Assembly (NCBI GenBank): GCA_946409885.1
Contig: CAMJYF010000050.1
Location: forward strand, 1 to 8,483
Length of the DNA stretch: 8,483 nucleotides
Reading direction: 5' to 3'
Source of the DNA: an uncultured Clostridia bacterium
GTDB taxonomy: Bacteria > Bacillota > Clostridia > Oscillospirales > Acutalibacteraceae
Part shown: positions 1 to 6,360 of the stretch, piece by piece
Position numbering within the stretch: position 1 is the first letter of the stretch
Layout of the letters: every line of letters starts with the position of its first letter
The notes under the pieces: generated by a model
What the model saw: only the letters and a program-made list of their open reading frames with translations
Told to the model about the DNA's origin: nothing
Database searches by the model: none
Made by a program: the position numbers and the translations under genes

Positions 1-1707
1 CAGGCCCCGGTTGTTGAGGCCCACCAGGCCGCCCACCTCCGCAAGATACCCGGTGGAAACGGTGCAGCTGACGTTGACCGCCGCGTGGGAGTTGATCAGC
101 GCGCCGCGGACCTGCATACCGAGAAGGCCGCCCACGAAATTGTTGCCCTTATCGGAATAGTGGGTGATGACGCCCTGCGCGGAGCAGTTGTCGATCACAA
201 AACCCTCATTGTTGACGGCGTTTTTGGAATCCGTGACGCCGGCAAGGCCGCCCACATAGGCGGAACGGTCGTAATGGGTATAAAACGCGATCTCCGTCAG
301 GCGGAGGTTTTTCACCCTGGCGTCGGCGCCCAGCACGCCGAAGAAACCGATGTACACGTTTTCGCTGTCCAGCGCAAAGGGTTCGGCGGCGCGGCCCAGC
401 GTCATGCCGGAGACCGTATGGGAACGGCCGTCGAACGTGCCGTTGAAGGCAAAGCTGCTGCCGCCGACGGGCTTCCAGGTTTCACCGGAAACGTCGATAT
501 CCGCGCCCAGCGCCACAAATTTGCCGGTGTAGTCGATCTGGCTGTTCATGGAATCCGCGAAGGCGAACAGCTGCGCCGCGTCCTCGATCACGTAGGGATC
601 CTCTTCGGTTCCCGCGCCGCCCGCGAATATGGCCGCGTCGACCTCCGCGATCTCCCACACGTCCCCGGCGGGAAGGACCCGGCCGTCGGCCGGCTTCCAC
701 TGGCGCACGTCAAGGAAATCGATGCTGTAGGCCTTCATCAGCTTTCTGACCTCGGCCAGATTGGCGTTGAGCCGGTCGGCAAATGCCTGGGTATCCATCT
801 CCTCCACGGCCTCCGGGGCAAACACCTTATCGACGGAGGCCACCGCAGCGGAAACGCCGACGCCCTGCGGCGCGATCTCATCCGTGGAGATCCTCTCCAG
901 CGTATCGGCGTTGTAGGTCTCGCGGAGCTGCTTTTCCGCGGCGGGATAATAAGCGAATTTACGCAGGTCGCCCGCGGCGGGATAGCCGTAAACGCCCTGG
1001 GCGTCCTTTCCCATGCCGGAGGTGGTCACCTCGCCCGCGACGCCGCCGATCCATAGGTGATCGGTGATCCCGGCGTTGCCGACGGTGAGCGTCTCCATTG
1101 CGGAAAAGACGTTGTACATTTTTCCGGCAAACATGGCGGCGATACCGCCCGCCATACCGCCGAAGTTGGTGCTTTTGGCGGCAACGGCAGCGGCGGAACC
1201 GAAGGACGCGCAGTTGATGACGGAAACGTTGTTGCCCGTGGAACCGACGACGCCGCCCGCGTAGGCGGAATAGGTGCTGGGCGTATAGGCGTACGCCTCC
1301 ACGTCAGCGGCGCAGTTCAGGATAGCGGCGGAAATGTTCGCGCGGCCGACCAGTCCCCCCGCCCAGACGAGGGCCTCGTTGGCTGCGGCGTGTACGGAGC
1401 CGCTGACGGTCACGTCGCTGATAACGGCGGCCACAGCCCCGGCTTCGTTTTTGCCGCCGACGGTATCGCCCGCCAGAATCCCCGCCCGCAGCTGGTATTT
1501 GTCGGAAGCGGAGGCGTCGATCACCGCGTTTTCCACCGTCAGGTTCCGCACCCGCGCGGTGTTGTTCAGCGCGGAAAACAGACCGAGGCTGACGGTGCTG
1601 TCAAAGCTGCCTTTGATCGTCATATTCCGGACGGTATGGCCCTGCCCGTCAAAGACGCCGCCGAAAACGGGGTCCGTCTCCTCATAGGAGGTCAGGGACG
1701 GGTTGGC
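1..1707 (-). CDS. C-terminal part of secreted flavin-binding GLUG-module protein (out of frame with its N-terminus, runs off the window)
   Basis: Translating the minus strand with a codon boundary at 1680 gives about 569 codons without a stop, reaching base 1. The protein therefore continues beyond the window. Its beginning (YEETDPVFGGVFDGQGHTV) aligns with FGTYTETDSVFAGTFDGRMHTV of the neighbouring paralogue, and homology runs to the segment around LNANLAEVRKLMKAY (about 735-780). A second GLUG-like module then opens at about 630 with the hallmarks GTEEDPYVIEDAAQLFAFAD and GADIDVSG. It continues with repeated GG-hydrophobic-hydrophobic-G motifs such as YVGGLAG, FVGGLLG and VGGLVGLNNRG, the classic GLUG signature. 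Such modules are thought to form beta-helical extracellular surfaces; their ligands are mostly unknown. No good start codon or ribosome site lies at the beginning, so this is not an independent gene but the continuation of the reading frame that starts at 2288. If the frame were restored, the product would exceed 760 residues. What follows beyond base 1 is unknown. Confidence 0.8.
493..516. repeat. Third copy of the GADID-encoding DNA word
   Basis: These 24 bases are identical to 1764-1787 and 4004-4027. They encode the start of the second GLUG-like module, which shows that the modules within one gene also share recent ancestry or have been homogenised. Confidence 0.75.
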
Positions 1708-2288
1708 CCCGCCTTGCTGCCGGTCTCCGCGCCGATGGGGTTCCAGCCGGCGACGCCGGACAGGTCGATATCCGCGCCCAGCGCCACCGTTTTGCCCCGG
1801 AAGGTGCTGCCCGCGTCCACCGCGTCGGCAAAGGCGGCCAGCTGTTCGGCGGTTTCGATGATAAACGGATTGGCGGACGTGCCCGCCCCGGAGGCGAAAA
1901 AGGTGTACTGGGCCTTGGTCAGCGCCTCCTCCGCGGCGGTCAGCAGCGCGGAAGAGCTCTGCGTGGCGCCGGTGATCACGTCAACGCCGTCGGTGCCGTT
2001 GTTTTCCTTGATGCTGGCCACCAGGCCCTCCACCCGCTTCCAGAAGCCGGGGGTCTGGCTGGAGCCGTCGGCGGCGATATCCGTGATGACCTTGTTACCG
2101 TTTGCGTCGTCCGCCACGGTGAGCGTAACGGTCACTTCGCCCTCCTCATGGCCGACGCCCACGCCGGTAGAGGTACCGGCGGCAAAGGTGTTGTTCACCC
2201 GGATGGCCGCCGCGGCGGAGAGGGGCAGGAGCGATACCGCCATCAGCAGCGACAGCAGCAGCGCGATTGCTTTTTGGGATCGTTTCAT
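1692..2288 (-). CDS. Secreted FMN-binding (flavinylated) GLUG-module protein, N-terminal part, truncated by frameshift
   Basis: The start ATG at 2288 is preceded by AAGGAG five bases upstream (2294-2299). The 198-residue product begins with a Sec signal peptide (KR, a hydrophobic stretch at about 8-23, cleavage near AAAA at 25-28). Residues about 38-127 form an FMN_bind domain of the RnfG/NqrC type: GTSTGVGVGHEEGEVTVTLTV, then TPGFW (79-83), then DVITGATQSS (103-112). D103-x-x-T-G-A-T109 matches the motif in which ApbE flavin transferase attaches FMN covalently to the last Thr. This places a redox flavin outside the membrane, as in extracellular electron-transfer flavoproteins. From residue 131 a GLUG-like module opens (SGAGTSANPFIIETAEQLAAFAD, then GADIDLSGVAGWNPIG), but the frame ends at TGA 1692-1694 after KAGPTRP. 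The homologous sequence resumes in another frame. The protein probably follows 2384-4207 in one transcript, with a 95-base gap and no terminator. No apbE gene or electron donor is in the window, so the redox role is inferred. Confidence 0.85.
   Translation of the reverse strand: MKRSQKAIALLLSLLMAVSLLPLSAAAAIRVNNTFAAGTSTGVGVGHEEGEVTVTLTVADDANGNKVITDIAADGSSQTPGFWKRVEGLVASIKENNGTDGVDVITGATQSSSALLTAAEEALTKAQYTFFASGAGTSANPFIIETAEQLAAFADAVDAGSTFRGKTVALGADIDLSGVAGWNPIGAETGSKAGPTRP
1707..1710 (-). other. Frameshift site at a four-G run
   Basis: The zero frame reads AAG GCG GGG CCA ACC CGT CCC TGA. Adding one G, or slipping back one base on GGG, gives GCG GGG GCC AAC CCG TCC CTG ACC TCC TAT GAG. That joins the upstream frame to the 569-codon open frame downstream and restores alignment with the paralogue. 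The lesion is therefore equivalent to losing one base in a homopolymer. An assembly error, a real recent mutation, phase variation or ribosomal slippage would all look the same here. Confidence 0.8.
1732..1787. repeat. Near-identical DNA block shared with 3972-4027 (copy in downstream gene)
   Basis: This stretch encodes the GADIDLSGV-WNPIG core. It differs from 3972-4027 at only two positions (cc at 1747-1748 against tt), 54 of 56 identical, although the two proteins have diverged elsewhere. A 24-base part (1764-1787) recurs a third time at 493-516 in the second module. Confidence 0.85.
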
Positions 2289-2383
2289 AAAAACTCCTTA
2301 TGTTGGATTCCGGAAACCCGGTGCGTGAAACAGCAGACGATGGCCGCCCGTGAAAGCAGCCATGTCCGCGCTTATTCTGGCTT

Positions 2384-4207
2384 TTATTTGAACAGATTCC
2401 TGAAGAAGTCGATGATCTTCCGGAAGAAGGCAAGGATCTTCTGCCAGAGGGAGGTCTTTGTGCCTTCGGAACCGCAGTTGTTGTCAGCGTCGTCGTTCTG
2501 CCCGGCGGCCTTCAGGTCCGCGAGGGCGTCTTCCGCGGCGGTCAGGTCGTCCGCTTTGGTCACCAGCGCCTTCTGCTCCGCCGTCAGGGCGTCGTAGGCG
2601 GCGCGGGCCTCCGCAACGGCGGCTTCGCTGTCAAGGCTTACCTCGCCGATGGCGGCGATCTTCGCGTCGACCGCTGCGGCGGCTGCCTGATCGGCGGCCG
2701 ATTTTTGCAGCGCGGCAAGGGTCGCCTCGGCGGCGGTCAGGGTGGCAAGGTTCGGCACAAGCGCCTTCTGCGCGTCGGTCAGGGCGTTATAGGCGGCGCG
2801 GGCCGCGGTGACGGCGGCTTCGCTTTCCAGCGTCACCTCACCGAGCTGCGCGATCTGTGCCGCGACGGGGGCGGCGGCCGCCGCGTCCGCTTTGGCCTGC
2901 AGCGCCGCGCCGATGGCGGCGGGATAAACGGCGCCGTTGACCGTGACGAAATTCTGCGCCGCGACGACGGCGGTATCATAGCCGTAGGCGGCCAGCACCG
3001 CGTTGACGGCGGGCAGATTGGCGTTCAGCGTGTCGGCGCTGATCGCGGCCACCGCCTTTACGTCCTCCTGATTCTCGAACACCTTGTCGTAGGCCATGGA
3101 ATTGGTGGGATAACCGGAGGCCCTCAGTTCCACTGCGGAGGAGGAATCCAGTTCGCCGTTCTGGTATTTCTGCTCAGTGAGCGTCATATCGTTTTTGTAA
3201 TACGCGAAGTTCCGCATGGAGCCCTCGTCCGGGTATGCCGTTCCGGAAGAACCGGATTTCATGCCGGAGGTGGTGTTCTCCGCGCAGATGGCGCCGATCC
3301 ACAGGTTGGTGGTGGTTCCCTGCTTGCCGATGACGACCTCGCTCATCTCCGTATAGACGTTCCACAGCTTGCCGGCAAACATGGAGGCGACGCCGCCCGC
3401 CATACCGGCGAAGTTGGTGCTTTTGGTGGAGATGGCCCTCGCCGTGCCGCGGGTACCGCAGTTGACGATCGCAGCATTGTTGCCGGAGTTGCCGCAGATA
3501 CCGCCCGCGTAGGCGGAATAGGTGCTGTCCGTATAGGCGGTCACGTCCACGTCGGCAAAGCAGTTGACGATGACGCAGGAGATGTTGGGACGGGCGATAA
3601 CGCCGGAGGCGGAAAGGAGCGCCGCGTCCGCAGCGGCGTAAACGGTACCGGTGGTATACACGCTGTCCACCAGGGCGGCCACGGTACCGTTGACGTTGGC
3701 GCCGCTGACGGTATCGCCCGCCAGAATGCCCGCGCGCAGCTGGTTGTTGGCGCCGGAGGCCGTCACGTTGATGTCGGCGTCCTCGATCAGCAGGTTTTTC
3801 ACCACCGCCGTCTTGTTCAGGGCGGAAAACAGGCCCACGTTGGCGGGTTCGGTATAAGACCCGGTAACGGTCATGCCCTTGACGGTATGCATACGGCCGT
3901 CGAAGGTACCGGCGAACACACTGTCTGTCTCGGTATAGGTGCCGAATTTGCCGTTGGAGCCCTTTTCGATCCCGATGGGGTTCCAGTTGGCGACGCCGGA
4001 CAGGTCGATATCCGCGCCCAGCGCCACGGTTTTACCGGCGAACGTATCGCCGCCATCCACCGCCTCGGCAAAGGCGGCCAGCTCGGCCGCGGTGGCAATC
4101 ACCAGGTCCGCGCCGTCCGCCGCGAAAGCAAACGCGGCGCAGGACAGCGCCAGCACAACGCTGAGAAGAACGGAAAGCATCTGTTTGACAGGGGAATGTT
4201 TCATCAT
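2384..4207 (-). CDS. Secreted GLUG-module surface protein with two 65-residue helical repeats and an amphipathic tail
   Basis: I chose ATG 4207 because AAAGG at 4216-4220 sits eight bases upstream. A GTG at 4216 overlaps that site, and ATG 4204 is also possible. The 607-residue product has a Sec signal peptide (about 1-29, cleavage near AFA). A GLUG-like beta module follows (about 31-430): IATAAELAAFAEAV, GADIDLSGVANWNPIG, VFAGTFDGRMHTV, QLRAGILAGDTV, STYSAYAGGICG, KSTNFAGMAGGVAS. A closing segment with LNANLPAVNAVLAAYGYD comes next. Two alanine-rich repeats follow at about 447-505 and 512-570, exactly 65 residues apart, each with EAAVxxARAAYxALTxxQKALV. The last 22 residues form a basic amphipathic helix beginning SLWQKILAFF. 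There is no LPXTG motif or C-terminal membrane anchor. It is a paralogue of the downstream gene but lacks the FMN-binding domain. The likely location is extracellular or wall-associated; ligand and function are unknown. Confidence 0.85.
   Translation of the reverse strand: MMKHSPVKQMLSVLLSVVLALSCAAFAFAADGADLVIATAAELAAFAEAVDGGDTFAGKTVALGADIDLSGVANWNPIGIEKGSNGKFGTYTETDSVFAGTFDGRMHTVKGMTVTGSYTEPANVGLFSALNKTAVVKNLLIEDADINVTASGANNQLRAGILAGDTVSGANVNGTVAALVDSVYTTGTVYAAADAALLSASGVIARPNISCVIVNCFADVDVTAYTDSTYSAYAGGICGNSGNNAAIVNCGTRGTARAISTKSTNFAGMAGGVASMFAGKLWNVYTEMSEVVIGKQGTTTNLWIGAICAENTTSGMKSGSSGTAYPDEGSMRNFAYYKNDMTLTEQKYQNGELDSSSAVELRASGYPTNSMAYDKVFENQEDVKAVAAISADTLNANLPAVNAVLAAYGYDTAVVAAQNFVTVNGAVYPAAIGAALQAKADAAAAAPVAAQIAQLGEVTLESEAAVTAARAAYNALTDAQKALVPNLATLTAAEATLAALQKSAADQAAAAAVDAKIAAIGEVSLDSEAAVAEARAAYDALTAEQKALVTKADDLTAAEDALADLKAAGQNDDADNNCGSEGTKTSLWQKILAFFRKIIDFFRNLFK
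2387..2452 (-). other. Codons for amphipathic basic C-terminal tail
   Basis: The tail alternates pairs of large hydrophobics (IL, FF, II, FF, LF) with K, RK, D and RN. The spacing of three to four residues would form a strongly amphipathic helix. I infer membrane or partner contact instead of sortase anchoring. Similar tails occur in secreted proteins of Clostridia, but I know of no established function. Confidence 0.55.
2480..2868 (-). repeat. Two tandem 65-residue coding repeats
   Basis: Copy 1 (about 2868-2690) reads APVAAQIAQLGEVTLESE and later ALTDAQKALVPNLATLTAAE. Copy 2 (about 2674-2500) reads AAVDAKIAAIGEVSLDSE and later ALTAEQKALVTKADDLTAAE. The offset of equivalent residues is 195 bases. 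The composition (A, E, D, K) and the lack of prolines inside the helices suggest paired helical hairpins that act as a stalk or spacer between the beta module and the tail. Confidence 0.75.
3972..4027. repeat. Near-identical DNA block shared with 1732-1787 (copy in upstream gene)
   Basis: This is the partner of the block at 1732-1787, in the same orientation and 2240 bases away. A second exact 27-base match links 3501-3527 to 1253-1279, offset 2248. Direct repeats of this kind could support recombination between the two genes. Confidence 0.85.
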
Positions 4208-4227
4208 TTCAATCACCTTTCTTTCCT

Positions 4228-4245
4228 GACCGGCCCCGACCGGCC
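4228..4245. repeat. Direct repeat GACCGGCC, two copies 10 bases apart
   Basis: GACCGGCC occurs at 4228-4235 and 4238-4245, just upstream of the ribosome binding site for the gene starting at 4207. It is GC-rich in contrast to the AT-rich leader. The spacing of one helical turn would suit a dimeric regulator, but a chance match in GC-rich DNA is possible. Confidence 0.45.
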
Positions 4246-4250
4246 AAAGA

Positions 4251-4346
4251 ATGCGTTTTGGGTTAGCAGTTGCTAACTTTTGGTTAAAAATAATAACGCA
4301 TACTTCCCGGTTTGCGTTATCATTTAACAGTTACCCTTTGCTAACC
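4251..4346 (-). promoter_or_regulatory. Leader/operator region with nested inverted repeats
   Basis: The AT-rich leader holds several dyads. A palindrome GTTAGCAGTTGCTAAC lies at 4262-4277. A further TGCTAACC at 4339-4346 can pair with GGTTAGCA at 4261-4268. ATAACGCA at 4293-4300 faces TGCGTTAT at 4313-4320, enclosed by GTTAAA (4283-4288) and TTTAAC (4323-4328). An ATGCGTT word also occurs at 4251-4257. The region lies downstream of the promoter, so the repeats could be operator half-sites or alternative RNA hairpins. The 4293-4320 stem is followed in the RNA by an AU-rich run ending in five U. I cannot tell which reading is right. Confidence 0.6.
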
Positions 4347-4353
4347 ATACGAC

Positions 4354-4382
4354 ATCATAACAGTTTTACCGAGGGTTGTCAA
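4354..4382 (-). promoter_or_regulatory. Sigma-A-type promoter for the secreted-protein gene pair
   Basis: On the minus strand, TTGACA (4382-4377) is separated by exactly 17 bases from TATGAT (4359-4354). This is a full -35 consensus and a 5/6 -10 element, 80 bases past the potassium transporter stop. Transcription would start near 4347 and leave a leader of about 140 bases before ATG 4207. Confidence 0.75.
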
Positions 4383-4441
4383 GTTCCGGTTCCCAAAAGG
4401 CTATTTTCAGATAAGAAATGATTTGCGATTTTCAACGTTCG

Positions 4442-4457
4442 GAACGCCGCCGCGTTC
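4442..4457 (-). repeat. Perfect hairpin just after the potassium transporter stop codon
   Basis: GAACGC at 4442-4447 pairs with GCGTTC at 4452-4457 across a four-base loop, four bases beyond the stop at 4462. There is no T-run after it on the minus strand, so it is not a standard intrinsic terminator. It may stabilise the mRNA 3' end or be a remnant. Confidence 0.5.
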
Positions 4458-4461
4458 GTCG

Positions 4462-5805
4462 TCATCCCACGGACACGTCCTCCTCCGGGAAGGTCACCGG
4501 CGGCTCGGCGCGCTTTTCAAACAGCGCCAGCGCAAAGGAGGTGCTGCCCACCCGGCCGCAGTACATCAGAAAGATGATGGTCAGGCGGGAGACGACCGCC
4601 AGGTCCCGCGTGATGCCCGTGGTGATGCCCACCGTGCCCATGGCGGAGGAGGTCTCGTAGATCACGTCCATGGCGGGCAGGTCCTGCGCGGCGGAGATGA
4701 CGATGGTCCCCGCAAAGGCCAGCAGAAAGTTGAACATCAGCACGCACAGCGCCTTTTTGCCGGTGTCGCCGGAAACCGTCCTGCCGAACACGGCGGGCTT
4801 TTTTACGCCCCGCAGTCCGGCTGCCATATACAACAGCCCCACGGCCAGTGTGGTGGTCTTGACGCCGCCGGCGGTGGAACCGGAGCTGCCGCCCACGTAC
4901 ATCAGAAAGCACATCAGCAGTTTGGAGGGGGTGGAGAGGTCGGCGATCTCCACCGTGTTCATGCCCGCCGTACGGCAGGTGACAGAGCTGAACAAAGAGG
5001 CCAGGATCTGATCCTTGGCGGAAAGCCCTTCCAGCACGCCGCCCCGCTCCGTCAGCCAGAACAGCAGCGCCCCGCCAAAGGTCAGCAGGGCGGAAACGCA
5101 CAGCGCCAGCTTGGTGTGCAGCTGGTAGCGCCGCCAGTGAAGGCCGTTGCGCTGCAGGTCCGTCCAGACAAGAAAGCCGATACCGCCGATCGTGATCAGC
5201 GCCATCAGGGTGAGGTTCACCAGCAGGTCGTCGGCATAGGGGACAAAGGAGCAGTAGGGCTCCTGGCAGCCCAGCAGATCGAACCCCGCGTTGCAGAACG
5301 CGGAGATGGCATGGAACACGCCGAACCACAGCCCCTTGAAGAAACCGAAATCCCGGATAAACCGGATGGAGAGCAGCGCCGCGCCTACCCCCTCAAACAG
5401 CAGCGTGCCCAGCACGATGCGGCGGGTAAGGCCCTTCAGCCCCGCGATGTGGGTGGTGTTGATGCTTTCCGCCATGATGGCCCGCTTGCGCAGGCCCATG
5501 TTTTTATCCGCCAGCCCGAAAAACAGCGTGGCGATGGTGATGATGCCAAGGCCGCCCAGCTGGATCAGCGTGATGATCACCAGCTGGCCGAAGAGGGACC
5601 AGTAGGTGCCCGTATCCACCAGCACCAGCCCCGTGACGCAGGAGGCGGAGGTGGAGGTGAACAGCGCCGTCAGAAAGGGGGTGGCCACCCGTTCGCGGGA
5701 AGCAATGGGCAGCATCAGCAGCGCCGTGCCCGCCGCCACCATCAGCAGAAAGCCCAGCGCGATCACCTGTAAATGCGTCAGTTTGTTCCGTTTTTTGTTA
5801 TTCAT
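4462..5805 (-). CDS. ktrB: KtrB/TrkH-family potassium uptake transporter, membrane subunit
   Basis: The 447-residue protein has the four-fold membrane-pore-membrane layout of the SKT superfamily. The selectivity-filter loops are visible as SCVTG (55-59), FCNAGFD (170-176), TCRTAGMN (276-283) and GTVGIT (390-395), each with its filter glycine. GGSSGSTAGGVKTTT (305-319) is the conserved intramembrane-loop region that gates KtrB. Length and the short C-terminus (FPEEDVSVG) fit KtrB better than the longer TrkH. The protein passes K+ (often Na+-dependent in Ktr systems) and normally needs a cytoplasmic KtrA/TrkA RCK ring, whose gene is not in the window. The start ATG 5805 overlaps the pncC stop (ATGAATAA, 8 bases), with GGAAGAGG immediately upstream, so the two are probably translationally coupled. 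Confidence 0.93.
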   Translation of the reverse strand: MNNKKRNKLTHLQVIALGFLLMVAAGTALLMLPIASRERVATPFLTALFTSTSASCVTGLVLVDTGTYWSLFGQLVIITLIQLGGLGIITIATLFFGLADKNMGLRKRAIMAESINTTHIAGLKGLTRRIVLGTLLFEGVGAALLSIRFIRDFGFFKGLWFGVFHAISAFCNAGFDLLGCQEPYCSFVPYADDLLVNLTLMALITIGGIGFLVWTDLQRNGLHWRRYQLHTKLALCVSALLTFGGALLFWLTERGGVLEGLSAKDQILASLFSSVTCRTAGMNTVEIADLSTPSKLLMCFLMYVGGSSGSTAGGVKTTTLAVGLLYMAAGLRGVKKPAVFGRTVSGDTGKKALCVLMFNFLLAFAGTIVISAAQDLPAMDVIYETSSAMGTVGITTGITRDLAVVSRLTIIFLMYCGRVGSTSFALALFEKRAEPPVTFPEEDVSVG

Positions 5806-6277
5806 CCTCTTCCAGCCATTCCGTCAGCCGCTCCGCGGCAAAATCCGCGGCCTTATCCCGCACCGCGTTGCGGCCGATATTTCCGAACCGCGCGGTATAC
5901 ACGCGGCATTTTCCGTTGACGCAGATCCCGAAGCAGACCGTCCCCACGGGGCAGTCCTCCGTGCCGCCGGAGGGCCCGGCAAGGCCCGTGATGCCAACGC
6001 CGGCCTGCGCCTTTCCGGCCAGCGCGGCGCCCCGCGCCATGGCCTCCGCCACCGGCTCGCTGACCACGCCGTAACGGGCAATGGTCTCCGCGGGTACGCC
6101 CACCAGCTCCTGCTTTGCCTCCGCCGCGTAGGTCACGAAGCTGCGGTCCAGTACTTTGGAGGCGTCCGGCACGTCCACAACGCGGGCGGCAAACAGCCCG
6201 CCCGTACAGGATTCCGCCGCGCAGACGGTCATGCCCCGGCGGGCCAGCAAATTTACCAAACGTTCAAAATCTGCCAT
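5798..6277 (-). CDS. pncC: CinA C-terminal domain protein, nicotinamide-nucleotide amidohydrolase PncC
   Basis: The 159-residue protein corresponds to the stand-alone CinA C-terminal (PncC) domain. Members of this family deamidate nicotinamide mononucleotide to nicotinate mononucleotide in NAD recycling. Family motifs are AESCTGG (20-26), the SFVTYAAEAKQELVGV region and GITGLAGPSGGTEDCPVGTV, which together build the active-site pocket; RNAVRDKAADFA near the end is also typical. The N-terminal MoCF-like half of full CinA is absent, which is common. The start ATG 6277 follows GGGTGA six bases upstream, a modest ribosome site. It is first in a two-gene unit with the potassium transporter and diverges from the PHP-phosphoesterase gene. 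Nothing links NAD recycling to potassium uptake beyond co-location. Confidence 0.93.
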   Translation of the reverse strand: MADFERLVNLLARRGMTVCAAESCTGGLFAARVVDVPDASKVLDRSFVTYAAEAKQELVGVPAETIARYGVVSEPVAEAMARGAALAGKAQAGVGITGLAGPSGGTEDCPVGTVCFGICVNGKCRVYTARFGNIGRNAVRDKAADFAAERLTEWLEEDE

Positions 6278-6295
6278 GATCGATCACCCGCGGAT

Positions 6296-6340
6296 ATCAT
6301 ATACCATTTGAATGAAAAAAGCTATAGTTTTTTGAAAAAA
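6296..6340 (-). promoter_or_regulatory. Candidate promoter of the pncC-ktrB unit with upstream A-tracts
   Basis: TATGAT at 6301-6296 on the minus strand is a good -10 element and would give a leader of about 12 bases to ATG 6277. The -35 position (TAGCTT) is poor. Three A/T tracts of six (6315-6320, 6328-6333, 6335-6340) lie across and upstream of the -35 position and could act as an UP element or bend. The call is tentative. Confidence 0.4.
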
Positions 6341-6360
6341 GAGGAATTTACCGGCCAATT

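Noticed and set aside
85..2328. Long plus-strand open frames (85-1056, 1057-2328) opposite the flavoprotein gene
   Set aside because: They are low-complexity frames (G, R, H, V rich) typical of the antisense of GC-rich coding DNA. They have no recognisable motif, and the minus strand has a clear signal peptide and domains.
2340..2363. Stem ATGGCTGC/GCGGCCAT in the gap between the two surface-protein genes as a terminator
   Set aside because: It has one wobble, an eight-base loop and no T-run on the minus strand, so it does not justify splitting the two genes into separate transcripts.
2480..2868. Repetitive DNA as a possible CRISPR or satellite
   Set aside because: The periodicity is 195 bases with degenerate DNA but conserved residues, so these are protein repeats.
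4139..4207. Lipoprotein signal (ALSC, Cys23) in the upstream surface protein
   Set aside because: The -3 position is Ala and -2 is Leu, which does not fit a lipobox. A signal-peptidase I site (AFA) follows six residues later.
2705..4276. 523-codon plus-strand open frame opposite the surface-protein gene
   Set aside because: It is antisense to a well-supported gene with a signal peptide, ribosome site and promoter. The translated composition is non-protein-like, and the frame runs over the leader and promoter-proximal region.
4262..4347. Resemblance of the leader (AGCAAAGGG, then AACGCAAACC) to a cyclic-di-GMP-I (GEMM) riboswitch
   Set aside because: The conserved GACGCAAAGCC and following GGCCUA elements and the tetraloop-receptor helix are not present, and the dyads explain the repeated words better. 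A covariance-model scan would settle it.
4423..5772. 449-codon plus-strand open frame opposite ktrB
   Set aside because: It is rich in Q, H, R and G with no domain, while the minus strand shows all four potassium filter loops.
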